From Echria macrotheca (taxonomy: Eukaryota > Ascomycota > Sordariomycetes > Sordariales > Schizotheciaceae), in the NCBI GenBank assembly GCA_030411725.1, contig MU839836.1, positions 806,001-870,000 of the forward strand: a DNA stretch of 64,000 bases. Direction: 5' to 3'. Both the position numbers and the translations under genes were made by a program. The notes beneath the pieces are model-generated. The model worked only from the letters and a program-made list of their open reading frames with translations. It did not search any database and was not told the origin of the DNA. This document shows positions 9,634-18,899 of this stretch, one piece after another. Every line of letters starts with the position of its first letter. Position 1 is the first letter of the stretch.

Positions 9634-12600
9634 ATGGCTATGAGGGCGGGTGTCCTGATTCCCAGCGAGGAGCTGTGGGATCAGATTGAAGCCAATTACT
9701 GGGCCTCGATGCGCGAAGTGAGAGCGGCCGAGGATGCCCAACTCGATGCCGGACATCGCGCAGAACGAAGGAGGTTAGACCTCCAAAAGGCAGCTCTAGT
9801 AAACAGCCAGAGCTCGCTTGTCGCAGAACGTGCCGAGCTCCTACGGAGGCTCGAGGCTATCAATGGCGAGTTCCACAAGTTGGAAGTACAGAAATCGAAC
9901 CTGGCTCACGACGTGACGGATCTGGAAGTACGCTTTCAGGAAAGGCGTCACGCCCTATATGAGGAACGGGTGCTTGACGATGCCAACAAGCGCGAAATAC
10001 TCTACGAATATCGACGTATCAGCAAGCTGAGTAAAACCGGTCAAAGCGGCTACGGCAATGAGGTTGTTATGGAGGCTCCTCCGGTCCGCCCGGCAGTCTC
10101 TGCCTACCAAGAGCCCTCGGGTCTACGGGCCCCTCCCATCCCGCCGCTGGTTGTTCAACCAGGGTATATGGCGCAACCACCTTTCCCCACTCAACCGCCT
10201 CATGTTCAGTATGGTTTGCCGTATCAACCACCTCAACCACACTCCCAGCCGCCTCAACCGCCATACCAACAGGGTCTGCCAGTTCAGGCAACCTATTTGA
10301 CTCAGCATCGCCACTTTGTTGAGCGACCTTCTTCAACACCGCCGGCTTTCCAGGCAGGGCCGGCGCTTCCAATTCAGCAAGGTATCTTGGCTCAACAAAA
10401 CGACCGGCCCAAGGAACCCGTGTTGTCTCAGCCCAAACCCACATCACAGCCCGTCGAAAAGGAGCCAGTTGTCCCAGCCCCACCAGTCTCGGAGAAGCCG
10501 GCCCGCCAAGAACCTCCTTCAGGTACACCCAAGGTCTCCGAAAATGCTGCGGCGGAGAAACTATCCGTACCAGCTCCCCGGCAGAGTCTTCAGAATCCAA
10601 CAGAAAGAGCTCAAGAGATACCGGACGCGGGGCCGGCGATGGATTTGGATAAACCGGACGAGCAGCGAGCGGAGAAGGAACCCGGAAAGATGGTCGAGAC
10701 AGCGTCCCAGGAGGCTCCTGTCCAAGAGTCCTCAGCCCTTCCGACGAATCCCCCGGACGATGTTGGCGAGAGAGTCCCCGAGCGATCTCCAGGGGTGTCT
10801 GAACCCACGCCTCAGGCGGCTGTTCCGCCGACCCTTGGTGAGGGGCCCGAGGAACCTGTCAAGCCCACGATTGAACAAGTAGCCGAGAAGTCCTTTGAGG
10901 GGCCTTTCCGAGAGCCTCACCAGAGTTCACTTCCGACTCCGACAGCCCCTATTCCATCGATAGAGCCGGCGGATTCGACACCGCCAAAAACCACCGACCA
11001 GCCGCCTGCTATGGTCGAGTCTCGCGCAGAGAGTCCGGAAACTGCTATGCCAGAACAGACTATTGCGGCTCAAGCATCACCAAAACCCTCGACAAAAGCA
11101 GCCGATTTAGCATCTCGAGCAGCCACTATCCCGCCGTCGGCAGTATCCAAATCACCTATAAAGAAACCCCGGATCGCTGTGCCAGAGCAAGGTGCTCCCG
11201 TCCAACCGGGGTCTGCCGAAACCGGGGACCAACAAATCGCTGTACCAGAGAAGCCTACTCCATCTCAACCAGACTCGACCAGAGCCGTGGACCAGGTTAT
11301 GTCGGATGCTGGCGACATAGATCGGCCCACGGAGACTCGTGAGGACGTCGACATGGATGATGCATCTCTTTCCGAGTCGTCTCTCTCCCCGCCCCCATCT
11401 GAGCCGGCGATGCAATTTGAGCCACAAGAAGAACCACAGCAAAAGTCGGTTACCTCCGAGAACCCGGCGGCTAGACCGTCTTCGACGGAAAAAGCACTAG
11501 ATGAGGTGCTGCTGGTCGACGTCAACGGCGCCGTTGTCGAGCGCCTTGGGCGCGTCGAGCGGCTGGGCAGCCACTGGGTTGAGTGCGCGCTGAGTCTTCC
11601 CATCAAGCGCACCGTCACCCTCCGTCTGGGCAAGAAGTTCAGCAAAGAGACGCTGGGGTCGGTCTGCGGACCGACCGGCGCCAGAGGACCGAAGTGGCTT
11701 AGTTACTACATCCAAACCGCCGGCGAGATCCAGGCTGTGCCCTGCCAGATGTGTGCCAGAGCCAACGGGCCGTTCCAGGAGTGCGTGCTCCTGAATTCTG
11801 ATCAGCTTCCGCGATGCGGGAACTGCGAGTGGACCAGGTCGGCCTGCAATCTGCAAACCCGTCCGAGATCGCGCGTCGGTAGCAGCAGCGAGGCGACCGG
11901 ATCGTCCAAGTCGCCGAAGAAGAAACAGGCTGATAACCAAGTATCTCCAAAGTCGGGCTTTACTGCGGTCAACGCCAACGCACGAGCGAGCCCAAGTGGC
12001 GCCGAACAAGCAGCAGAGGGCCACGAACCCGCGTCTGGCTTCAAGCCACCTCCAGACACTAGGAAGGCGCGGTCTGGCTTCGGGGCACCGGCTAGTACGA
12101 CTCCGCTGTCTAATACGCCCGCGCCCGAGGCAGATAGCCCCGAGTTTGCGCTGCCCGATATCACCAAAGCCACCTTGACGCTGCGGGACGATGGGGTCGT
12201 CTTCACGGACCCGCCATGCATGCGCGGGGTCCCGCTGGCCAAGATCACGCCGGAGCACGAATACTGGGAAAAAAGCTGGAAGCCGATAGAAAAGATCATC
12301 CAGCCGGGTCTGCAGAAGCGGAAGGCCAAGTACGAGCAGCACGTAGCGGCGGGCGCATCGCAGTCGACAAAGTTCCTGGCCAACCGGCAGGTCAACCGCG
12401 GCAAGGCCATCCTGAAGTATCTCGAGGGGGGCGAGCTGCACCCGTATCAAATTTTCGGGAAGGAATACATAACGAAAACATTCACCGGCTACGACACGCT
12501 GTTTCGACTCGTGCAGACGCTCGAGGAGCTGGGCAATTTTCTTATAGATGTGACGCCGTCGCAGTGGCTGCGCCAGCGGCTGTGCGAGATCTGCGAGGAG

Positions 12601-13380
12601 CAGGGCGCCGACTTTAACCTGTCGAAGACGGTGCACGATCTGTACCACGACCCCAAGTTGACCGCGCTTCGGGTCAGAAGTGGCTTTAGGAACATCGGAC
12701 GTCCGCCTAGTTACAAGTTCGACAAGCCGGGCGAGAGCGCGGAGAAGTCGAGTAAGGCGGCGAAGCGCAAGGAGGTGGCGGAAGCGCAGCAGCCGGCTCA
12801 GCAGCAGCCGCAAGCGCCGCCGAGCGGGCCGGGACCGCGCTCCACGCAGCGTCGGAACCGCGCGTCGCCGGAGCCCAGGGCAGCCGAAACGACGCCCGCG
12901 CGGGAGGCCAAGAAGCCGCGGCTGACGAGCCTGCCGGCGCTCGAGTACGAAGGGTACACGTCGTCGGACTCGTATAGCAAGGACCGCGTGATGCCGGTAG
13001 ACTGGCGCATCCACCAGGTCAAGACGCGCGACTACTCGAGCAGTTGTGACGTGACGCAGTACTGGCACTGGGTGGACAAGGCCGACGGCGGCGGCAGCGA
13101 GGGCGACATGTTTGAGCATCAGGTACTGCGCGACATGAAAAACCGCCGGGTGCTGTGGGGCGTGTATAAGAAGCCTATCAACTTCCATCTCAGACTGTCG
13201 GAGCTAACTAGTGTCACGTACGCGGTCGGGACGCAGAAGGTGGTGATTAGGACGCGGCAGATCCGGAATGTCAAGCACCGCGGGGATGTGATGGCGTATT
13301 TCAAGCGGGAGCGGACGAAGCGGCGGTTTTTGGAGTTTATGCAGAATAAGGGGGTAAAGCTGATCAAGACGAACTCGTAG
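9634..13380 (+). CDS. Large protein with N-terminal coiled coil, long disordered region and a DUF3716-like CxxC motif
   Basis: Single exon, 1248 residues, ATG in a strong context (ACCATGG). Residues ~25-125 are heptad-rich and charged (coiled coil). Residues ~140-640 are Pro/Gln/Glu/Ser-rich with repeated Q-P pairs, clearly disordered, and end in an acidic Ser cluster. Around residues 700-740 sits PCQMCARANGPF...CV...CGNCEW...AC, the cysteine pattern of the fungal DUF3716 family, which may bind zinc. A second disordered, basic stretch with nuclear-signal-like clusters (AAKRKE, KKPR) precedes a folded C-terminal ~140 residues (motifs DYSSSCDVTQYWHWVDK and KNRRVLWGVYKKP). Proteins of this family are fungal-specific and of unknown function; a nuclear, chromatin-associated role is an inference from composition. 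A 563-codon antisense frame is a GC-driven shadow. Confidence 0.85.
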   Translation: MAMRAGVLIPSEELWDQIEANYWASMREVRAAEDAQLDAGHRAERRRLDLQKAALVNSQSSLVAERAELLRRLEAINGEFHKLEVQKSNLAHDVTDLEVRFQERRHALYEERVLDDANKREILYEYRRISKLSKTGQSGYGNEVVMEAPPVRPAVSAYQEPSGLRAPPIPPLVVQPGYMAQPPFPTQPPHVQYGLPYQPPQPHSQPPQPPYQQGLPVQATYLTQHRHFVERPSSTPPAFQAGPALPIQQGILAQQNDRPKEPVLSQPKPTSQPVEKEPVVPAPPVSEKPARQEPPSGTPKVSENAAAEKLSVPAPRQSLQNPTERAQEIPDAGPAMDLDKPDEQRAEKEPGKMVETASQEAPVQESSALPTNPPDDVGERVPERSPGVSEPTPQAAVPPTLGEGPEEPVKPTIEQVAEKSFEGPFREPHQSSLPTPTAPIPSIEPADSTPPKTTDQPPAMVESRAESPETAMPEQTIAAQASPKPSTKAADLASRAATIPPSAVSKSPIKKPRIAVPEQGAPVQPGSAETGDQQIAVPEKPTPSQPDSTRAVDQVMSDAGDIDRPTETREDVDMDDASLSESSLSPPPSEPAMQFEPQEEPQQKSVTSENPAARPSSTEKALDEVLLVDVNGAVVERLGRVERLGSHWVECALSLPIKRTVTLRLGKKFSKETLGSVCGPTGARGPKWLSYYIQTAGEIQAVPCQMCARANGPFQECVLLNSDQLPRCGNCEWTRSACNLQTRPRSRVGSSSEATGSSKSPKKKQADNQVSPKSGFTAVNANARASPSGAEQAAEGHEPASGFKPPPDTRKARSGFGAPASTTPLSNTPAPEADSPEFALPDITKATLTLRDDGVVFTDPPCMRGVPLAKITPEHEYWEKSWKPIEKIIQPGLQKRKAKYEQHVAAGASQSTKFLANRQVNRGKAILKYLEGGELHPYQIFGKEYITKTFTGYDTLFRLVQTLEELGNFLIDVTPSQWLRQRLCEICEEQGADFNLSKTVHDLYHDPKLTALRVRSGFRNIGRPPSYKFDKPGESAEKSSKAAKRKEVAEAQQPAQQQPQAPPSGPGPRSTQRRNRASPEPRAAETTPAREAKKPRLTSLPALEYEGYTSSDSYSKDRVMPVDWRIHQVKTRDYSSSCDVTQYWHWVDKADGGGSEGDMFEHQVLRDMKNRRVLWGVYKKPINFHLRLSELTSVTYAVGTQKVVIRTRQIRNVKHRGDVMAYFKRERTKRRFLEFMQNKGVKLIKTNS

Positions 13381-14329
13381 GTTTTTTTTTATTCTGTCTG
13401 CTAAGTTCATGGCTAACTTGCACAGGCCGTCGATCGAGAATGCATGGAGGAGTCTGGAGTCTGACGTCCTTCCTCCCGTAAGTGTTTGATCACAGATGAC
13501 GAGATTGTGCGTTGACGAGGATTGTAGAGATAATAACGTTATGGCGCTTCCACACTTGTTTGTCCACAGGGTTGTATTAATTTGCTCCGTCCAGGGACTG
13601 AATAGTTCTCCTTTGTCTTCGATCTGCACATCGGAGGTTCACTTATTTGCCTGGTCATAACCCCGGGATACACACTCGCTTCGTCTTTTTTTTCTAGCAC
13701 TAGGGGTCAAGGCGGACTGGGTTGGATGTATCAGGCCTGGTCCGGTACAGCGACAGACATGTATAATTGTACGGATGGGCTGATTCTGGAGAAGGGTCTA
13801 TAGAAAGGGTTTGCGTCTGTCTTATGAAGTCTTTTTGAGAAGAATGTGTCTTTTCACAGTTCATTCTCTGGCCCTTCCGTGCGTTAATACCCATCTTTAA
13901 AAGCATCAACCGCACGGGGATTGGACTGGGATTAATAAAGCCAATGCAAAGTCAGCATCCAGCAATGCCTCTTCTTCTTCATCGCGGCGCTTGTAGGCGA
14001 AGGGGAAGAGGGTTCGAAATGTCAAATATCCTGCGTGGTTCTAGGCGTCAGATTTCCCGTAGTACTCGTTCTTAATCTTGTCCTGGTGATTCTTGTGCAG
14101 GGCGTTGCCTGGGTACCCCGGTTTGCACTTGCTATTTACTTACCCCTGAATTTAATCATTGTCTCTCGATCTTACAACTGCAGCTGACAGTTGCCTACTT
14201 CTGGCGTTTTAATATACTGAAATCTCGCGAGCTCTGTACAGTGCTAGTTAGATGGAGCTTCCGTCACCAGTCGTCGTCGATGTATATGGGCATGGTCGGA
14301 AACGCATAATCCTGCGGGTGAACGCTGAT
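13381..14329. other. Intergenic, downstream of the large gene
   Basis: A T-run (13382-13390) follows the stop codon. No gene, RNA or clear repeat is recognised up to about 14.33 kb. Confidence 0.3.
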
Positions 14330-14465
14330 GGCTTCGGCCGCCTCCTGCGACAACCGGCTTGTCGGCGTCGCAGACAACCACTGGCAGCGACGAGTGTTTG
14401 GATGCGCCCTGCCTCATCAGGTTCGGTCTTCTCAAACCCTGCCAGATATTTCTGGCCTTTGGCTT
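14330..14465 (+). repeat. Dispersed repeat, inverted partner near 21.4 kb
   Basis: The segment with GTCGCAGACAACCACTGGCA, CGACGAGTGTTTGGA and CATCAGGTTCGGTCTTCTCA is matched in reverse complement at 21355-21440 (for example TGAGAAGACCGAACCTGATG). About 85 nt align with few differences. A shorter piece recurs near 35260. Confidence 0.7.
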
Positions 14466-14599
14466 GCGAGTTTGACAAGCTTGGGCAAAGATGCCCCACT
14501 TCCAGATGAAATGCGATGCGTATCGAGGTTCTTTACTATCCTTCGACGGCGTGAAAGGATAATGAACGGTCGCCTAGACCAACGACTATGGAACGTCGT

Positions 14600-15121
14600 C
14601 ACCCATCCCGTGGCTCTTAAGGACCAAAATTTGGCACAAGAGACGCGAACCAGGTCTGCAGGTGATCTCGGTGATGGTGCGCTTGCTTTTCAACCCCCGC
14701 TCGTCACATTTCTCTCGCGTGTCTCCGTCTTCAAGAAGAAGGGGGTTGTGTCCCTCGGGCGTAGTCACCCCCAACCTAGTGGCAGGCCTTCACGATGAGC
14801 TTTCCAGCATGTTGTGGCCCGACCAGCGACGCAACGTGCTCGTTGCATCACCTCGTCAATAATGAGGCGTTCCTTCGAGCCGTTCCGCTCAGGAGAGTAC
14901 ACGGTGCCGCGCGAGATCCATTGCAACTTGAATAGAAGCCGGCACGCCGGGCGTGCTCGCCGCGCTGCGCCGAGCTAGATACGGCTACCGGCAGCAATGG
15001 TAACAATGGCGACGTCGTCCCCACGTACGCTGACGTCCGCGACCTGCCCTACCTGCAGGCCTCGTGCATGCACGGGTGTCCACTTCCTTCTCGGCGCACG
15101 AAGGCCGTCTTTCCCGCGCCG
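14600..15121. repeat. Repeat fragments and P450 read-through
   Basis: At 14625-14660 the motif GACCAAAATTTGGCACAAGA with ACGCGAACC recurs from 5 kb to 58 kb in both orientations. The remainder holds nothing recognised; 14985-15120 may be the decayed 3' continuation of the P450 scrap beside it. Confidence 0.4.
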
Positions 15122-15324
15122 TCAATATGCCGGGCGTCCATCGCTCCGGCCGGAACTTGGCGTCGTCGCCCCAGATCTCGCGCGAGCGGTGCACCGAGTA
15201 GGCCGGCACGCCGACCACGGGCCCTGGGGGAAATGGCACCCCCTGAAGCGCAGGCCGTCGGGCGACACCATTTCGCGCGGCAGGCCAATGCCCGAGGTCG
15301 AGTGTAGCCGCGTCGTGTGCAAGC
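15122..15324 (-). pseudogene. Cytochrome P450 fragment (relic)
   Basis: On the minus strand, one frame reads LHSTSGIGLPREMVSPDG, the strand region before the PERF box in fungal P450s. After a frameshift near 15225-15240 a second frame reads VPAYSVHRSREIWGDDAKFRPERW, the PERF-box region. The reading order matches a normal P450, including the Ser/Thr-Gly-Leu-Pro-Arg and FRPERW landmarks. The haem-binding FxxGxRxCxG loop is not found intact downstream, and nothing upstream (I-helix, ExxR) is present because a dispersed repeat begins at about 15325. This is a ~65-residue scrap of a class II monooxygenase gene, broken by at least one frameshift. Confidence 0.7.
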
Positions 15325-16270
15325 ACAGGGACTAAAACTTGGCTGACCAGAGTGACGAAAACCGGGCCACATAAACGCAGTGGATTCGTCAAGTCGCGGT
15401 ATCCTGTCGTGTCCCCATCGAGACACCAGCCGCTAATTTCTTGCGCCGCAGCCTACAAGCACCTTCTGTTGTCTCGGCTGCCGAACTGGCCCACAGAGGT
15501 GTACTCTGGCGATCGCTGTTAGGAGTCAAGTGGTGTTTTGTGGCGTGACAGGTACATCTCAACGGCTGCGTACTGTGGTCAGGTCGCGTCACGTAATAGT
15601 CTAAGTGGCCGTTTCCGCCGACTCGGACCTCGCCGTCGTCTGAACGCAGTAGATTCGAGTCGCGGCACACTGGGGTCGCGCGCAGCGCAATAGTGGTTAG
15701 TCTATGTAGTTGAGAAGAGGGAGGTATGCGCACCAGCCATCATGCTAAATCTCGAGCATCGCCTCGAGGTCGGACGGCGAGAAATCTACCTTGTTAGCGT
15801 GGGGCCTGGAAAGGGCGCGCTGCAAACGCGGCCCACGTCACGCCGGGGAAGGATGTGCTGATGCCGTCGCCTGTTGCGCGAACGCGGCGAACGAGAGGGT
15901 TTCGTCAACGGTGAACTGCAGGAAACGCCGCGACCAAAGGAATCAGTCGTACAGGCCATGCCCGCCGGAAGGAGGCCCAGTTCTCGTCCCTTGTGCCAAG
16001 TTTTGGCCCCGAAGAGATCCACAAAGCTTGACCATCCTCGACACTCGTCAGTGGCGAGAAACTTGCGGTGACACCCGCACGTGCTCTGGGCTGGACGTGA
16101 GGACCGCCGCCGAGGGCTCTGCTGGAGATACCAGCACGCCATCTCGTGCATCAAAAATTCCCCGAAGGGGGATTGGTTCCGGCGTCTCGACGGGCGTCTC
16201 TCCCCGTCCCTTGGGCGACTGATGATACAAACCGGAGCTAGAGCCCACCCTTATCTCGATCCTCTGCACC

Positions 16271-16295
16271 GCTCCATCTTGGACCAAGATGGAGC
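16271..16295. repeat. 25-nt near-perfect palindrome
   Basis: Arms GCTCCATCTTGG (16271-16282) and CCAAGATGGAGC (16284-16295) are exact reverse complements separated by a single base. They could extrude as a hairpin. A GA microsatellite follows 17 nt downstream. Confidence 0.85.
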
Positions 16296-16312
16296 ATCTT
16301 GCTGGAGGAGCA

Positions 16313-16337
16313 AGAGAGAGAGAGAGAGAGAGAGAGA
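16313..16337 (+). repeat. (AG)n microsatellite
   Basis: About twelve uninterrupted AG dinucleotides. Confidence 0.9.
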
Positions 16338-17444
16338 AGAGCTCGAATATGATGCAACGAGAGAGCGATATACTGGGGACGCACATATGCACATGTGTAG
16401 ACGGACAGCGGCCGGGTGTATGCAAGGAGTTGGAAAAGGATCCAACTAATGCCGCCCCAGCCCAGTCAGTCGAAGCGGGTTCCCGTACTAGCAGCAGTCG
16501 AGATGCACTGGTGCGGCGTGGTGATACCTGGCGAGGAGCTACTTGGTACTGGCCTACTGGCCCGTCCGTACCTGTCGCACGGTAGGACCATATCCCTTCC
16601 GAGAGAATCGAAGGCGTCAGAGTCAGCCGGATACCGTCGTCAGGTGGAGTGCTGTCGTGTTTCGGTTGTTATTGTGGCTAGCTCTTGAGAGAAAGAGGTG
16701 CTTTACTCGCCCGAAAGGTTGCTGCTCGTGACGTGCAGCCGGGGGGGATGCGACCAGGGTAGAGGAGGGTCGGGTGGGGTTGTCGAGGGATATTTCCGTC
16801 ATGTGAATGCAGGTGAATGTCAAACGGCGAACACGGCGAGAGGAACTTGCCGGCCAATTGCCACGTGGTCATGGCGGGTGGTGACCCACAATAGTACACA
16901 CCGCCTTCGCAATTCTGCCGGTCGTGACGAGATCTCGGCGCAAGCAATCGGCAAGCCAATCCGATCCATTGTCCTGTCTCGACGTGGAGACTGCACGCGG
17001 CCCCCGAACGACGCGCCGCAAGGCGCCTACCCAAAAAGTCACCGCACGACAGTGGGCGGCGCCAGATCGGGGTCACCACGCTCAAGGTCACCGGCTCTGT
17101 CGGGGTTAGGCTCTAGCAGCTTCAACACGTTTTTGCCTTCTTTTCGGCCCGCGTCCCGTGGACCGCAACTCGCAGCGACCCGACGCCCGCGCCTCAACAA
17201 CACCATCGAGCGAACCGCAATACGCTTTCAATACGCTCAGAAGCTTGGCCCTTCTCGAGACTTTGACAATGCTCGGGAAAGCCACTAGCCAGGAAACGGA
17301 CGAGGACGACTGTTGGTGCTCGACGCGGTCAAGCAAACTGGGCACTATCACAGAGGAGGGCGTGCGCTTCCTCTCGCCGCACGATAGCATGCCGAAGCTA
17401 CTGATGCCCGAACACTCCATCAGCCTACAAGACTCGACCGGCTC

Positions 17445-17790
17445 CGACATGTAGCTGGCCGGCTTCAGGCGCATTTTTCGGTGTCGCCCTGCTGAAGGTG
17501 CTTGTGCCATGGGGTTTGTTAAGCGGAGGGCAATCCCAGCTCAATTACTCCAGGAGAAGCCTGTCCTAGTCATCTCCTTCTGGAGCCCGACCGCTGCCCA
17601 TCCGTCATCCGATCCATTGCTCATGCCTCGGCGGCGCGCTGGGAAAGAGCTCTGCATCTCGATGCAAATCTCAACCGATTGCTCCAGCTCAAGGTTGATA
17701 GGAGACGACGGTGCTCACCAGAGTCGGCTTCTTCTCGGTCTGCGCCGCCACGCCTTCCTCCCCCAAGCGCAGTGAGGGAGTCAGAGAGTG
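17445..17790 (+). repeat. Composite dispersed repeat with inverted partner at 56.5-56.7 kb
   Basis: Segment 17460-17565 (GGCGACACCG-type block, then GGTGCTTGTGCCATGGGGTT and GGGCAATCCCAGCTCAATTA) is the reverse complement of 56580-56690. The adjacent block 17750-17800 (GTGAGGGAGTCAGAGAG, TGTTCGTC) matches the reverse of 56530-56575. The middle (17625-17690) resembles 8780-8840. Fragments of different repeats are therefore joined. Confidence 0.65.
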
Positions 17791-18079
17791 TCTGTTCGTC
17801 AAACGGATAGCCCGCTCGCGCCCTTCGAGGTGAATGCAAAGTGTTGACAACGGCCAAGCTTTTGGATCTGTTCAAAGCGTATCGAGATATTGATAATGCA
17901 AGTGTGGCGCTTCCGTGCACTCGACCGCGTAGGTCCCTTCGCTATGCCATACTTGATGGCGAAGACGACGATTGCCCCCGTGTGACAACATACGCGCCTA
18001 CCTCGTCATGGCACACGCGCCAGTTGGGGTTTCCTCTCGCCTCTTTTCCGACATTCGCAGCAATCCGTATATGTTGTGG

Positions 18080-18740
18080 TCATTGCCCACGATCTATCTC
18101 ATCACAGGCAATACGGTATCTCATTCCGTGGCTGGAGAAGCTCTGGAACCTTTTGCGCGGGCTTTCGTCATCTTCGAGCTGATGCTGACCACGGTCAAAA
18201 AACCTGTTAGTCTTAGGCGCGCCCTCGTCCCGCGTCAGCGGATCCTGACACCAAGGAGGCGACCTGCTGCCGAAGTTCTTCAACAGTTGATGCAAATTAA
18301 CAAGGTGAGAAAAGGGGCCGAGATAACTGCCAAAGCTTCCCTCCCTCTGTCTCGGCGTTCTTCTTGGGTCTGGGACGAGGAGTTCAAGTAACGCTTCAAA
18401 CTGGTCTAGTCCGAGTTTGCCATTGTCCAGAATGTGCTTGGCGCTACGGACTTCACGCTCGCGAAAAACTCGTTGGTATCGAGAAGGGTTCTCAAGGCAT
18501 CCTCGGCGGGTTTTCGCCGGGGCCAGACCGGACGGAGGGTCAGGAACGAATCGGCAGGAACGGAGGAGGCGGAGAAGGGCCCTGGGAACATCAGCATGTG
18601 GTACAGGAGAAGCAGGCCCCCTCGCTCGACCTGAGCTTGCGTGCCTTACACCCTCTGCAAGAAAACTCTTCTGGTGGTGTGGCTCTTGAGATCCTGCCGT
18701 GGTTACTCGGTCAGATTCAGCCGTGGGTATCAAGTAAGCG
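18080..18740 (-). pseudogene. Possible decayed gene, unrecognised
   Basis: Two overlapping minus-strand frames look protein-like and connect if one frameshift near 18410 is assumed. The first (18597-18406) contains MLMFPGPFSASS and ALRTLLDTNEFFASVKS. The second continues with GLDQFEALLELLVPDPRR and FSHLVNLHQLLKNF. The amphipathic helices and modest Arg content differ from the repeat shadows. No family recognised; neither a start nor intact splice sites could be defined. Confidence 0.3.
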
Positions 18741-18899
18741 ACAGGGAGTGCCAGTTAGGGATAGCAAGACGATGCACAGCGCGCGGTTCGTCAGCAGTGG
18801 CTCTCAGTCGTCAAGGGCATCACAGCCTTTAAGTATCACGACGGACGGATCAGAAAGCAGCTTTGACGATTTGTAAGGAAACACAACGACCCTCTTCTC

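Larger units (their letters stand above)
15325..17440. repeat. Repeat mosaic without gene
   Basis: Segments 15330-15365 and 15970-16010 carry the ACCAAAACTTGGC / GACGAGAACCGGGCC motif in opposite orientations. Segment 16730-16825 (GTGACGTGCAGCC..., GGGGTTGTCGAGGG, TTTCCGTCA) has a direct diverged copy at 58490-58565. No domain-bearing frame found. Confidence 0.5.

Noticed and set aside
11497..13188. 563-codon open frame antisense to the 1248-residue gene
   Set aside because: Arg/Leu/Pro-rich and without domains. It mirrors GC-rich codons of the sense gene, whose cysteine motif and coiled coil give it clear coding character.
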